A DNA stretch of 64,000 nucleotides from assembly GCA_000499405.2 (NCBI GenBank), contig HG738140.1:9513560-9577559 (forward strand), written 5' to 3'. The position numbers and the translations under genes were made by a program. The stretch comes from Onchocerca volvulus. Its lineage: Eukaryota; Nematoda; Chromadorea; Rhabditida; Onchocercidae. Numbering within the stretch: position 1 is the stretch's first letter; each line of letters opens with the position of its first letter. Positions 13,799 through 31,900 of this stretch are shown here, piece after piece. Under the pieces are notes generated by a model. It worked only from the letters and a program-made list of their open reading frames with translations, made no database searches and was not told the DNA's origin.

Positions 13799-14438
13799 CT
13801 GTGGTCGTGCACGCACTTATAGTGTCTTTTTCCTGTCACTGTGTCCCACTTTTTTGACGGCATGATATCAGTTAACTTGACAATAATGCTATAATTGCTT
13901 TCACATTATTTAAAAATTTGTTATATACTTATGAAATAATAAATAAAATGATGTAATAGCAGTTAACTTTTTATCAATAGTTTTTATTTTGTTAATAATT
14001 TTAAAAAATTAGTTTTGTTAATAAATTGTCGCCACATCCAAGTATTCGCTTTCCATCATGTTTCGTGAATGGTTTTCTCTGTAGATTACAAAGAATTGTA
14101 AGAACAGAATATTATCTTAAATTGCTTTCACTCATTCCTAACATGATTGATTTCAATCTGAATGAGCTAACGATGGATTAATTGCCTTACTTTCGGAGAT
14201 ACATAATTTAATTACATCATCAAGCATGTATATACAGTTTAAATCATTATTGGCGTAATTCTAATTGAGCTATGATTGGGATTCACAATTCAACTTAAAA
14301 AAGATATGAAAATGTTAGAGAAATCTTTGAACTAAAATTAAAGCAGCATTAATACTAATGTTAGTTTGATAGAAAATCTGATGAGCAATGTAATTCATTG
14401 AAGTTACGTGGGATTTTAGATTCTTTGATAGGGGCAAG

Positions 14439-14454
14439 CCCCCCCCTCCCCCCC
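14439..14454. repeat. C-rich homopolymer tract
   Basis: Sixteen bases of C interrupted by one T, preceded by GGGG, in otherwise AT-rich DNA. Such a tract can pair with the nearby G run or form an i-motif, and is prone to sequencing error. Confidence 0.7.
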
Positions 14455-14839
14455 TCGACAGGGACCTTCTTGTAGCTAATGCATTTCTTTTTGTTTTTTT
14501 TTTTTTGTTTTTGTTGTTGTAATAGTTTGCTTATCTCTATGATTGCCTTTACGCTTTCATATTATTCAATAAAGTCTATTTTGCTGCATTTATGTCGCTG
14601 AAAATTTCCAATTTTTTCTTGAAAATAAAAAGGGTTTAAAGTGTATGCATGTTATTTAGAAATTTCTCATATTCAAAGGATAAGCAAAAAAAGGGGATGT
14701 AATTTCCGAGAAGAAATTTATGTAAAGAAAATTAGAGGGTAGTTCTAATTAGAAGGGATGAAAGAGGACAGCTCCACATAATTGGATCAAGTGCACAGTA
14801 TACTTTTCATAACTATCTGCAGCACAGTTTGCAATAATG

Positions 14840-14995
14840 TTAGATGAAAGTATTTATCGAGATTTGAGCAAGTGCTCGTTTTGGAAGTGAAGTTCTCTTA
14901 ATTCGAGAACTGTTGTTTGCTAGCGCGATCTTATCCATTTCGGATTCACCCATAATTTGTCCATTTCTGAACTTTTTCCTAGCATGCCAGATCTC
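14840..14995 (-). other. Exon-like segment, possibly missing 5' exon
   Basis: A strong acceptor (TTATTTTCAG) is followed by 51 open codons ending in TAA, with natural-looking composition (for example MGESEMDKIALANNSS). No good donor lies before the stop, so it can only be a terminal exon or chance. It could belong to the serine-rich gene downstream only if splicing differs from what I infer. Confidence 0.2.
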
Positions 14996-16324
14996 CTGAA
15001 AATAAAAAACAGCGGTCATCAATATTTTTCCATTAATTTTTCGCTTCCAATGATTTTTACTAGTGCTATGTCTTCGTGATAACTATTTGAAGAAATGTTA
15101 TCTTTCAGATCAGTATCTTCTACCATTTCGATGATATATCTAACGCTATGTTTGCATATAGTTTATTTATTGCCTCTCCTATAGAATAAAAAAACAAAAT
15201 AAAATGGAGTTCATTGTTCCCATTCCTCCTTCTCGATCATTTTGTTTGGGATTGAAGTAACTTTATTGTGAAATCTTACACTATTTAATGCGATGGTTGA
15301 TAATGGACAGATAGATTGAAAAAACATATTTTTCTGGTCTACATTCATCAACTGTTACCTATGTGTGTCGCATGTATCGAGATGCATCAAAATGCAATCA
15401 GTCAGGTGGTTGTCAATCATCATGTAAATAAAGGAGGAGAATAGTGAGTGAGCGCGTGACGAGATACGGTAGTTTGTTTACATCAATTGAGAAGTATCAT
15501 TTGAGAGAGCATTGCTGTTGCTGCTGCAGCCTGCATATGACATGACCCATCTAATCTTGCTATCGCTCAATTCGCTGTCTCTTCCTCTTCGTTCTGGAAA
15601 CTGCAGATTGCATTCCACTGCATTTAATTAAACAGCACGCATGTACATGGGTCTTCTCTGGCAACTCACTATATCGCAATCTAGATGACGCTTTTCTGGT
15701 AATTGTTGATAATACGAGCATTTCTGATGACTTAATTCACTTACCGATAGCTATATGATTTATTCATTTTCTTTACTTGTTGTTACTTAGCAAGTTTAAT
15801 TCAGGTGAGCTAGCTATAACTGGCTAGTGCGGGAAGCGTAGACAATAGTTACAACTTTGAGCCAGCATATCCCAGTTAGATATGATGTGTCTTTTGCACA
15901 ATCCTAGCTGTAACTCACCTTTGACCTTCATGACAGTAATATTGCTCTCACCGACTGATAAAATAAATATCTGTGACAACTTTGAGTGTTAACATTTGAA
16001 GAGAGTTTATTAAAGTTAACGCTATTTGTCTAATCACATCATCAATATAACTTTCATCCTTTGTTGATGTGTTTTCGACCTAACGAATAAAATTATCACG
16101 ACATAATCAGTAGTCTGTCAATGATCGTTTCATTATTCAAACAATCTGGCGAATATATTTATAAAATATGATTCAAACAGTTGATAATAATCTTAGCAAC
16201 AGATTTAGTTTCATGGATTTTCTCAATAATCTATCTAAGACATTTCATATGCACTTCTTTTTTTTTGCCGAAATCCGCATGATTCCAATAATCACGGTAT
16301 TTTCATGTTAATAGTTCAGTGGAG

Positions 16325-16354
16325 ACATAAGTACTACTATAATAGTACTTATGT
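16325..16354. repeat. Palindrome with 12-bp arms
   Basis: ACATAAGTACTA and TAGTACTTATGT are exact reverse complements separated by six bases. Flanks add further weak pairing (GGAGA with TCTC). Confidence 0.6.
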
Positions 16355-17991
16355 TATTTCTCTGTCAGTATACTGATAATTTTTGTCCAGAAAATGATTA
16401 CTGTCAGTAATATCATGTGATCATGATAGGAATTAAATTTTGAAAAACAGAGACTTGCAATAGTGTGCGGAAGATACTGTAGGATGTCAAACAGAAATCC
16501 GTGTTATCAATAGTTTTCTTTATTTTTTACGTATTATGGATTTATTAAGGATTCATTTCGATTTTTGATTACACAGATAGCGAACTGGATAACATGCTAA
16601 TCAAACACTTGATTATAAGCATTGCTTTTTTAAGTTTATTTTATTTCTTCTTTATTTGATTCAGTTGGCAGTGCCTACTGCATTTCTCTGAATTTGATTT
16701 ATTGAATTGATTGAAGAGCAGGTTTTGATTATTTTGTTTCGAGATAGGAAAAATTCTTTTAAAAGGCACTATTCCACTTTTTTGCTGTTCTCAGCTAGCT
16801 TTATCACCTTTTAAGTTCTACAGTTCAAACATTTGCTTTTTAGACAGTTCCAATGTTTCAGCGAGTTTTTTTTATTTTCCTGTAACAGAATTACTAGAAA
16901 TGAGAGGTAAAGATAATCAATGAGAGTAGAATGATCAAGGATAAATTGTATAAAGTGTATCAATTCTCAAGGGACGCCATACTGCCTTGTTTTTTTTTCT
17001 GATTTCACTCGCAATGTGGGGAATCCATCTGTCGTCTTAGCTTTTGGCATGATATCTAGATGTATTTAGTGTTGATATCTTCATATGCTTAAGATAATAT
17101 TCCAGACTCCTATTTCAAATCTCCTGAAAATTCTGGAGATAAACAGTTTGACGTCATTATTGGAACTTCCCTTTCACTTTCTCGATCAATTCGATACAAT
17201 TCCTATCAGTGCTTTGTACAAGAGATTACAATATCCTTTTTAACTTTGACTTCCTCTCCTATGCTATACATAAGAGATTCTATTCCGTTAATTCACGGTT
17301 GGAGTTCTATCTTATAATTCCAAAGATTACGAGATATTTTTAATTGGATAACATATAATTAATAAGAACGCCAGATTGTATGTGACATGATTTTATTAGA
17401 TCCGGAATCCTCAAGGCAGAAGTTGATGACTATCGGCACCATCTCTATCTTTTAGGCACAACAGGATTATTCACGGCGAAAAGCACGACCCATTACATCA
17501 AGCCACAGTTCTTTGACGTCCTTCCATAGGTAGTAAAATGTGAGGTAGGGACGTGGTTTTCACAATGTCCCCTATAGATAGAATGAAGTTTAATTGGTTC
17601 GAGTGACTTATCGAATGGTTAAAATCGATTAGTTAGAGATTATTTGCGCATCAGATTAGACGGGGAGAGATTGTTGATGACAACACTCAGTGGGGTCAGC
17701 ACCAGTTCCTTCACCTCTCTGATATTAGGGAGTGTACCTGTTTGGTGTATCAGGGAGAAAGGAAGAAAAGTGGTTTCCAGGGATTAGTTAGCACCGAAGG
17801 TACAGTCATATGTATTCCTGTAGTCGTTTGCAGTTAACTTTTATAAAAATAAAGTTTTCATTCATTTTTTCCACTTTTCTTAATTCTCCACATTAATCTA
17901 TATATATATGTATAAGGTTCGATCATTTGAATGTGATTTGCTGAGTATTTGGCAACTGTGTAATCACTGATCAGTTTAGCAGTGCATTGTC

Positions 17992-20818
17992 ATGTATGGT
18001 TTTATTTTATTGGGAACTCTTCTGCTACTTCTTGCTAAGACACAATCGCAAGAGGAATGCGTTACCGAGTGCGATAAAACTCAAACTACTGAAAAGGTTT
18101 CTGGTTTCTTATATTTATTTTTGAATAACTTCATAGAAGTTATTATTTCTTACTATCCGATTTATAACCAGTATGATGATATATGCGATACAATCTAAAG
18201 CGTTGTTACTGTTAGATATTGAAGAAAGGAGACAAATTTCTTCAAAAGCCAGGATTTAGGATGGATAGTTCATGTCTTTCATTAAATGAACACAATTTCA
18301 GTCCAAGGCCGCGTGTAAAGAAGGTTGTCGTTTGCAAATAATTTTTGCATTTGCATCCAACAGCGATGTTATATCAACAAGGGAAGACTGTTACAATGGT
18401 TGTGCCAAGTCATATAATGATGATACGGAGAAGCAAGCTTGCTCATTTGGCTGTGATAAACAACCAGATATGAAGAAATCTGGGGTTAATTGCATTTCAC
18501 TACATTCATAGTTGAAATACATTGCATAATTTAGTGCCAGATCTAATCTGACAGAGATAATCATTCAGAAATAAAGTTTTTGGGATGGATAAGAAAATTC
18601 CTAATTTTTATTTTCTACACCGTCTTAAAGTTAATACCTCCTAATATTAGCAGATGATTCGTAGACTTTTTGTTATAAAAAAATTTTAAGGAATGTTTGC
18701 TATTTCATGGACAGCTGAATTTTGTTGTTCTAAAATAAATTCTCATTTTGAAATGATTCAATGCTTTAAATATCTTTTATCACTAACTACATCCTTCTTT
18801 GCAGATTCGTATATCAATAACAAATAAGAGTCCTACATTTCAAGTGGCTCGCGGAGCAATGGAGAAGATGATGCATCGCATAAGTAATTCATTTCCTTCA
18901 CCGGGGTACGTTCATTAAGATTTCATTCGGTATTCAGACAGGGCTATTCAAATCTGTAGCTACTTATTGCTCCATTTCTATTATAATTTTGAACCAAGTT
19001 GTGGACTTAATAATATTAAACCAAGTATATACTTCATCAAATAATTAGCTGCATTTTTTTTGTTCTTTTTTTTTTCCTGCAATGTTCATACTGAACCACT
19101 TTTAGTAATCGGGAAAGGCACATCTAGGAAGCATTGGAATATGGAAATATACGTCTCAAAAAATTTAATCCAAGATTTTTTATGTCTTTCTTGCTTCATC
19201 AAACAGAAAAATGTCTTCAGTGATGCCGAAAATAAGAGTGAATGAAAAATGAGTCTCCCGATAAAAAAAAAATTGGTCATAATAAATGTTAAAAAGTGTT
19301 CTATACGTTTTATATGATCTAAATCCGATGATTTAGATTATATAAAACTCAACTTTTTTCAGCTCGAATATGTTTGACAAAAAACTTTTCATATTTCCTT
19401 TTCAAATCTTATTGAATTTGTATTATGATATTGACTAAATGTTCTTATAGTTGTTGACCGCAAAAAATACTTTCTTATTTTCTTCGAAATGTATGCATGA
19501 TCATTACGTTTAATAATTATTCTTGCACTTATCATTTTAATAGTTTCAGGATTCTAAGTTCTTGTAATAATTTCATTTTTACAGTCACGAAGGTAAAATT
19601 ATTTTCGAAGATATCGAATACTTTAGGGAGTTGTTGACTTTTCTTATGCTTTTCATTTTTTATATTTGTAAGAACTAACAGGAGAATTTCACAATAGTAA
19701 AATGATGAAAGAAGTCTAAATAACACTTTTAAGCGGTTTAGTTTTGTCTTTAAAAATATGATTAAACTATAGGGAATTTGGCTTGGCATCCTTAGAGGAA
19801 CGTGATGAACGACTGTGGGAAGATCCATTTGCGCGTCTCCATCTTCACTTGCAGAACGAAATGGCACGACTCCACCAAATCGCTCAGAATGTTCTCAATT
19901 TGCAACGCACACAAACTGTCATGCCAGTTATTGCTGCAACTAGACCACAAGGACATGAGAAGAATGCAATGGAAGGTTTCTCCATTTATTTATACTGATA
20001 TTTTAATTTCAAAAAATTCTTTTTCAAATAAATTTTTAGGGTTACATGTTGGAAATAATGATAAGAATGGCGAGAAGATTATAGAAGTGAAGCCAGTAGA
20101 ATCTAATACAGAACAGAGACTCCTAGGATATGAGGGCGAAAACCCAACTGTTATGGAAGTTCCGGTTAGTTTTAGGATTTTTTTCTTCTTTTTTTTTCAA
20201 ATTTCATTTATAAAAATCTAGAAACATTTCATTCATTCTTTATTATTGTTCTGTTATCTATGTACATATTTACTTCAGGAGTCATCGCTCTTTTCTCGAC
20301 TAGCGTCACGAGCCCGCCGTCTTTCTGTGCTCAGTCAATGGCTTGTTTGCGTTGCGCTTTTCCTCTGTCTTATTTCAATGCTTTCTATTTCAGTAGCAAT
20401 CTTGAAACAGATCAAGTCTCAAAAATATCTTGATTTGAGGGTAAGAGTTCTTTATCATAGGAGCAGTTTTATGTCAATTTAAGCAGTGAATCAAATTTTC
20501 CATGTTTTATTTATTCCTCAGAATTGAACCATTTTACTTCATTATTATTTTTTTTTTTTTTTTTTGTATCATCTTTAATTGCTGCTGCATCTTAAATGAA
20601 TGAAGTATCACTAAAATATTTCGTTATAGAACATGCATGCGATTGTCCCGCCAACATTCGCAGAGTCTCTTGCGGCTAAAAAAGTACCATTGGAATCGAC
20701 AGCTGTAGTAACTGATTATCCACTGATTCACGATTGTCCACCACCGGCTTATGATCAACTTTCAATTCATAAGGAGAAATCTGGAGGCGGAACTGATAAT
20801 TCTGACTCTAAAATTTAG
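17992..20818 (+). CDS. TMEM59: TMEM59-family type I membrane protein
   Basis: Seven exons: 17992-18096, 18302-18484, 18805-18905, 19773-19975, 20040-20164, 20279-20440, 20630-20818. Phases close to 355 aa (human about 323). Residues 1-19 are a signal peptide (GTLLLLLAKTQS). A cysteine-rich luminal domain follows (EECVTEC, ACKEGCRL, CYNGC, ACSFGC), matching the paired-cysteine pattern of TMEM59/TMEM59L. A membrane span is at about 259-281 (QWLVCVALFLCLISM), preceded by basic RARRLS. The cytosolic tail carries PPPAY at 330-334, a PPxY-type WW-domain motif. In vertebrates the family sits in Golgi and endosomes, modulates glycosylation and trafficking of cargo such as APP, and recruits ATG16L1; carry-over to nematodes is inference. 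Start: first ATG after an acceptor at 17976. Recognition rests on the cysteine pattern, topology and tail, not on a database search. Confidence 0.82.
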
Positions 20819-22256
20819 TTGCTACCCGCAGTTGTTCATATATTTATTCTTTATTATTGTGATTGGTCTTTTCATTTCATATAATATATTCCATAAAGCG
20901 CTCTCAGTTAAATTGGCATTTCGCCTCCTGATTTTGATTTTATAATACTGAAATTATAGTTTGAAGTTGTAATCAAAATTTTGGGGTGTCATTTCGTTAT
21001 TGCTACTTCTCATTTCTATTTTTGCTTTTGAGAGTTATTAATCATTTAAGTTGTATTTGAAGAAGAATGACTTAAAATGATTGCTTGCTTAATGAATTAA
21101 TATAGTTTTATATGAATACACCCTTTCGGAAAATGTTATATTTATATGATTATAATTGGTTTTTAGTCCGGTATCTTTTAAAATACGCATTTTTTAAAAG
21201 ATGATTATTTCATGTCGCGTTTCGGCATTCCGACGTAGTTGTATAGAAATTTTCTAAATTTTGTTAGATCACATGGTCTTCGTGTATATTTTTCATTTTC
21301 TCAATAAAACATTGGAAGATGGCATACAATATATGGCATGCACTATTGAATTGGGTTTGCAGTGACTCGGTTATATAGATATTTATTCCAAGACTTTATA
21401 TAATAATAGTATTTAATATTTCTTCTATGCAGTTCTCCAGCCGTAAGAAACTTATTGCTCTGATTTGCTGCTTTTACAGTAATGGGAGAAATTATTTAGT
21501 TTTGATAGGATGAATAATAGAATATGCGCTTACATGTTTTGAGCTCATTTATACGATGTACTAAGACCTAAGATTTATACGGGTACATCTAGATTCCTTT
21601 TTGTTTTTGGCAGTCTGTGATGGAATGCGAAACATGTAGACGAAGATTCATTAATAGTTTCAGCAGAGATTGAAGTGAATATTGAGTGAGTTGCCATGAG
21701 TCAAAGCTAGATGATCTGATTTGGATTTTACTGGAGAAAAGTTTTGAAATGATACGTGTTGTCAGTGATAATTTTAAATCCTCGTCTTATTTATTTATGT
21801 TTGGTGAGGTTAATAAAGAACTGAAGAATTTCATATGTTAATCTTTATTTTACATTTGAGTACATTTTGGGGTATATTCAAGGACACAAGAAACTTTTTA
21901 ATAGTTGTGTCTTAGAAATAGTGAATGTCAAAAGTATAGGATCTAGTTAAATTGGGATAATTCGTGTAACTTTAGTGAAATGAAATTATTATGCAATAAA
22001 AGGACCCGCAGAACAGTCTTAGGCTTAGAACATTATAAATAATAAGTAATTCGGTCATATATTTATGTTCTTTAATAAAATTTGAGCTCTATTCGGATTC
22101 TTTAATGTATCTTTATATTTGTCAATTTTTGAGGGAGATTACTATTTATTTTAATATTACTATCTATTTTACTATTACTATTTTTTTTAGATACTATTTA
22201 TTTTTTATCGAGTAACAACATATATATATATATATTTATTTATTTATTTATTTATT

Positions 22257-22292
<36 letters not shown>

Positions 22293-22464
22293 TTTTTACT
22301 TATTTATTATATATTTTTTTTATTTATTTATTATATATATATAATAAATAAATAAATAAATAAATATATATATTTATTTATTTATTTATTCATTTATTTA
22401 TTTATTTTCTATTTTTTTGTTTATCCATACTGCATTTCCATTAATATATGTAATATTAATAAGG
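20819..22464. other. Intergenic between TMEM59 and KRI1
   Basis: Likely TMEM59 3' UTR (an AATAAA lies at about 21302) followed by AT-rich spacer and a large microsatellite (22219-22410). No gene seen. Confidence 0.45.
22219..22410. repeat. Compound TA / TTTA microsatellite
   Basis: Alternating blocks of (TA)n, (TTTA)n, (TAAA)n and (TA)n over about 190 bp. Because TTTA and TAAA blocks both occur, the tract can fold on itself into long AT hairpins or a cruciform. Confidence 0.9.
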
Positions 22465-22509
22465 CTATTATTTTTTAGATATAAATAGTATCTCGTTTTA
22501 ACATATGAA
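22465..22509 (+). promoter_or_regulatory. Leader of KRI1 with trans-splice-like acceptor and upstream ATG
   Basis: An acceptor (CTATTATTTTTTAG) ends at 22478, leaving a 31-base leader before the KRI1 ATG at 22510. The leader contains an ATG at 22505, five bases upstream and out of frame, which opens a 19-codon frame ending at 22564 inside the KRI1 coding region. Confidence 0.45.
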
Positions 22510-27423
<4,914 letters not shown>

Positions 27424-28994
27424 CTATATACTTTGTTATGCCTTCATCGTTCATCTGTTTTATATCTTCTAAAATGCATACAATAATTCCATATATTGCT
27501 ATTTATAGTCGCATTACATGTATAATTTTGACATTTTATCTCATTGCAATAATTTCGCTTAGAAATAGAAATAAGGACTGTTGAGAAACTGTTCCAGAGA
27601 TCTTACGGAAAATTTCTCTCCGTTGAATTTGCAGAGATCCTGTCAGCACATTTACGGAAAATTTAAAATTGTAGAAAAACCAAGGTACAAATATGCTGGC
27701 ATATTTCTGCTCTGGTTTTTCCGCAATTTTAAATTCCTACCATTGAGCAACGCAGCAAATTGATAGCTTATTGCAAGCAGTGCAACAAATTTGAAGCTAT
27801 CTTTTTTGTTAAAAAAGTCTGTCGCAAAGCAGCAATACGAACAAATCGATGTAACTGAAGTTTTTGGTCAAACGAAATATATTAACAACACAAAAGATAT
27901 TAATTTTGAAAGATATCTAAGATGCATTCGTCGATAAGTACGAGAGCATGTAGCGTTATGTGTCGCTTAATGTAAAAATCATTTACCGTCTTTTTTGTTT
28001 CCTAAGCTTCGTTCAAGACTATTAGTTTTGAATGATGTCGATTGTTACTAGCTACCGAGGAGAATTTTCAACCGAAGATATTTTTTATGAAAGTCACTAA
28101 TACTTGAAAGTTAAACTACTACACCAACTATGAGTGTATTATCCATTCCTTAATAATATTAGATCTACTTATGCCCGAACTTATATTGTTTCCCACAATC
28201 CATGATATGACAATAATATAAATAGAGTACGCATCTAATAAATTAAAAATTTATTTTCATCAAAATTAAAAACCAGCTTCAAAACATAAAGCTACTAATT
28301 TTAACAGAATTAAAAAGTTCAACATACATAATTGTACGATATACCGATGACAAAAAAATTATTGGAAGAATATCGTCAAAGAAAACATAAAAAGTGAAGC
28401 ATGGCTAGTCAAAATCGTTGAGAATGCATATTATTAGAAAATATGAGCGTTTAAGCTTTGTTAAATTTAAATGATAGTAACAATAAAAAAAACAAGTTTG
28501 CTTCAAACAAGGGATGAAAACATTAAGCTAGTTTCTTATCAACGAATAACATCACAAATTTGCGAAAATTGTGGAAGTTCGCAATCATTGCAAAAAGTGA
28601 TTAAATGTTATGTGAGATGATAAAACAAAACTGTTTAACTTTCTGCATAGAATACCTTCAAAGAATGAGCAACTTTGTGCATCACTCACATTTTAAAAAG
28701 TAAAGAGACCTTGTTAGATGCACTCCTTTAAATCATAACATGGTCAGGCTGCTAAAACTGAGATCAGAGGGATGATAATAAAACAGGATAGAGAAAAGAA
28801 ATAAAATGCAAACTATGAAATTTTAGAATTTAAAGAAAAGATTACAGCCTATTTGCATTGCTTTTGGTGACCGAAGTATATTTTCTACTACAGAAATAAA
28901 AAGAACAAAAAAATCTCAACAAACGAAAATTAACAAGAAATCTTCAATAAAAATCGACAATACTAACAGTTCTACTAAAAATCTGGTGTCTATT
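27424..28994. other. Intergenic, convergent KRI1 and Argonaute 3' ends
   Basis: Between the stop codons of KRI1 (+) and the Argonaute (-). Contains the hairpin at 27656-27737 and a repeated 13-mer TTACGGAAAATTT (about 27603 and 27652). No open frame of note. Confidence 0.45.
27656..27737 (+). ncRNA. Candidate pre-miRNA-size hairpin downstream of KRI1
   Basis: Arms 27656-27682 and 27713-27737 pair nearly throughout (core AATTTAAAATTG with CAATTTTAAATT, then GAAAAACCA with TGGTTTTTC). Inside, AAATATG pairs with CATATTT around a CTGG tetraloop, leaving one symmetric internal loop of about six bases. The whole is about 82 nt. No known miRNA recognised. Confidence 0.4.
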
Positions 28995-31900
28995 TCAAGC
29001 CCAAAACTTATATTTTAGCTTATTGGCGAGTTCTGCAGATATCATTGGGAAATAATTCTCCGAACCATCATTCGTAAAACGACCTCTTCCATCACTGGAG
29101 CTCGATGCTGAACCGTTATCGTCGGCAATATTTCTGATAATAAAAATGTAATATAAAAAAAAAAAAAAACAGGGCGTTACAAATAAAATCATTGCTACAA
29201 CTGAAATCTTCGAAAATGCACTGTATTCATATGTAATTCAAAAACTAAACAGCTTTACGAAACTATTTCTTGTATTCTAATGTATATTCAGCACCTTTGT
29301 GAACAGAAATTTTAACATCTAAAGAACTGAAATATCCTTAAATTATCAATCATTAGCTAGTGTTACTTCATATCTTGATGAAATTCCAGCACTTACACGA
29401 ACTAAACCAAGTTAAAATTTGAAAGCAGGTGCAGATATAAAATCTAAACATTTATTCACATTACTTACTGCTCAGTCTTGAAATTATTGCGTCCTCTTTT
29501 AGCAAGATCAGCAGCAGCATAAAGATGCGCCGGTAAAGATATCGGTGATGTGACAATGCCGTGAGCATAGCAAAGTGCATTTGTTATACCCTCTAATTCA
29601 TCCATTGACATGCGAGGTTCATCGTCAACCAGAACCGTGGCACGTATAGGACGTGCAGTACCCTAAAAAAAATAGAGATGCTCAACATTCAGAATATCAA
29701 TTAATTTTCAAAGAACCATCCTTAAGAAGAAAAATCTAGCTATTAAGCCAAATGTAAATCTTTGATAAAGCAATTTCCACATGCAGCAAGATTATTACTG
29801 ATATTAATGGAAATGTTCAAGATCAATATTAGTGATACCGATGGAAATATTAAATAAAATTTACAAACCATGATTGACTTATGAGCAACAAAAATGAATT
29901 CTGTTTGAGTTGGATGGACAACATCCCCATCTACAATCGTACCAGGTGGAACATTTTGCTGAGAAGCACTTCCTTGTTGGATATGTTCTGGATAAATGCG
30001 ATAATTTGAATGTGCTTGCATGACAACAATTGTGAGACGAACGCGTTCCATATGGCCATCAGCGGCTGCGACAAAAGCTTCACGGAATTCTTTTCCTTCT
30101 TCACTTATGATCTGCAATAAATTTAATTGAAAAAAAAATATACAACAGTAGAACATATATGAACACAACCCTCACCACCATTCCAGCAACTCAATTGTCA
30201 AAAAAAAAAAAAAAAAAAATCGTTATTAAAGACAATTACAGAAATTTCAAACTATTCATTTTCTCCATTCAATTCCTATTCAATAAAAACTCCTAAAAAT
30301 TTGTTTCTGTTTTGCTCATGGGCACTACAACAAAAACAACTTTGAAAACTACTGTAATTTTTGTTAGCAACTCTGACTTTCGCGTATTCTCCCTCCGAAA
30401 CACCACCACGAAACACAATGACATGTTCTGGCAAACGCTTCGCTCTAGATGTATCCTTGAACATTCTAACTGCTTTTTCGACGCGCTCTTTCAAAAACTT
30501 GGCAATATGAAGGCGCGGTTCTTGCATCCAGTATTCACCTTGCATTGCAAATGGTTCACCACATGAAAATGTCATCTGAAAAATCATAGAATACTAGTTT
30601 GTTTTTCTTTTTTTTTGTATAACGGACAAGAATCAACAGATGATATAACCAATCCAACAACGATTTCAATTGATCAAATATGAAGATAATAAAAATTTCC
30701 AAACAAGAGATTTTTAAAATCACAAAATTAATCTTACAGCAACGACGGTTGGTTCGCTTGGCAGAATGTTGGCTTGTCGTTCATAGAGAGATTGTGGTGA
30801 TGCATGTGACATATTGAGGCCGAAAAACATTCTCGTATGCCGCAACCACTCCTGATCCCTGTACGAAATTGTTATCTATTAAACTATATCCAACACGCCC
30901 TTAATGGAGAATGATAAAGCAAGTTTGGTAACACTCAATCAATTTCAAACATGAAAAATCATATTGATAAAACAAACATGACGTTGTTGGTAAGACGATT
31001 TTTGCTCAAGAAAGCAGCAGACGAGCTAAGTGCATGAGTTATACCACCAAGCTTCAAATTCATTTTCATGACTAAGTTGTCTAGTGTCATTTCAGCGCCA
31101 CGGTTGCTGATTGCTTTGAAGACAGTATTAGAATGAATATGCTGCGTTACAACACCACACTTAATTTCAGTCAGTTTCATTGTATCTAAAAAATATTGTT
31201 ATAGCTCACAAAGTAGACTGACATTCCTTGCTTTTTATGATACTGTAAGAAACTAAGTAATAAACTGACAAAACTATAAACTTTAGGAAAGATAAACAAA
31301 CTTATAAAATTAATATCTTATTCAAATAGTTTTACCATCGGTCTTGATCTTGACAAGTTATAATATATCAGAAATAATAAAATCATAACTTTATTTGATA
31401 ACCGGTAAGTTTAAAATACCAGAAAGAAAGAAAATCAGTTTACCATGCACAGGATCATATTTGTCTCGTGTGATGAATAAAATATACTCTACTCCGTTCC
31501 TACGCATAAATTCAATCTTTTCAGTGAGAAAATCCATGTCAGTGCGGTTATATTCTTCCGAACGTGATGGATTAGGCATCTGTATACCATGATCACGAGA
31601 ACGATTGACGAATGCAGCAATAAAGAGACTGAAATTTCAAAGATATTTTTTTAAAGAAAATAAAAAGCTGGAGCTATAAATATAATTCATTTTACTCAAC
31701 GGCTAAAAAATCTCAGAACGGTCCTAACGAAAATTTTTTTGTTAGATTTTTCAATTATTTACTGCTTTCAAGTCACAATTAGAAACTGAAAACTAACTCT
31801 GCAGACATTTGGTCTACAGCGTCATGAAACATAAAAACAACCCATCGACGAGGAGCAACAGCAGGTCTGAAAAATATTTTGTTCGGCATGCCACGAGGAA

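Larger units (their letters stand above)
13799..17991. other. Intergenic region between divergent genes
   Basis: Lies between the 5' side of the serine-rich gene (-) and TMEM59 (+). It holds a C-rich tract (14439-14454), an exon-like segment (14840-14995), a CpG-bearing stretch around 15420-15660 that could be promoter sequence, a palindrome (16325-16354) and a GC-richer block at about 17400-17800 with no recognisable gene. Confidence 0.4.

Noticed and set aside
13848..13863. ATG opening MPSKKWDTVTGK on the minus strand as first exon of the serine-rich gene
   Set aside because: Frame and spacing do not join to the next exon without an implausibly short intron or a weak donor.
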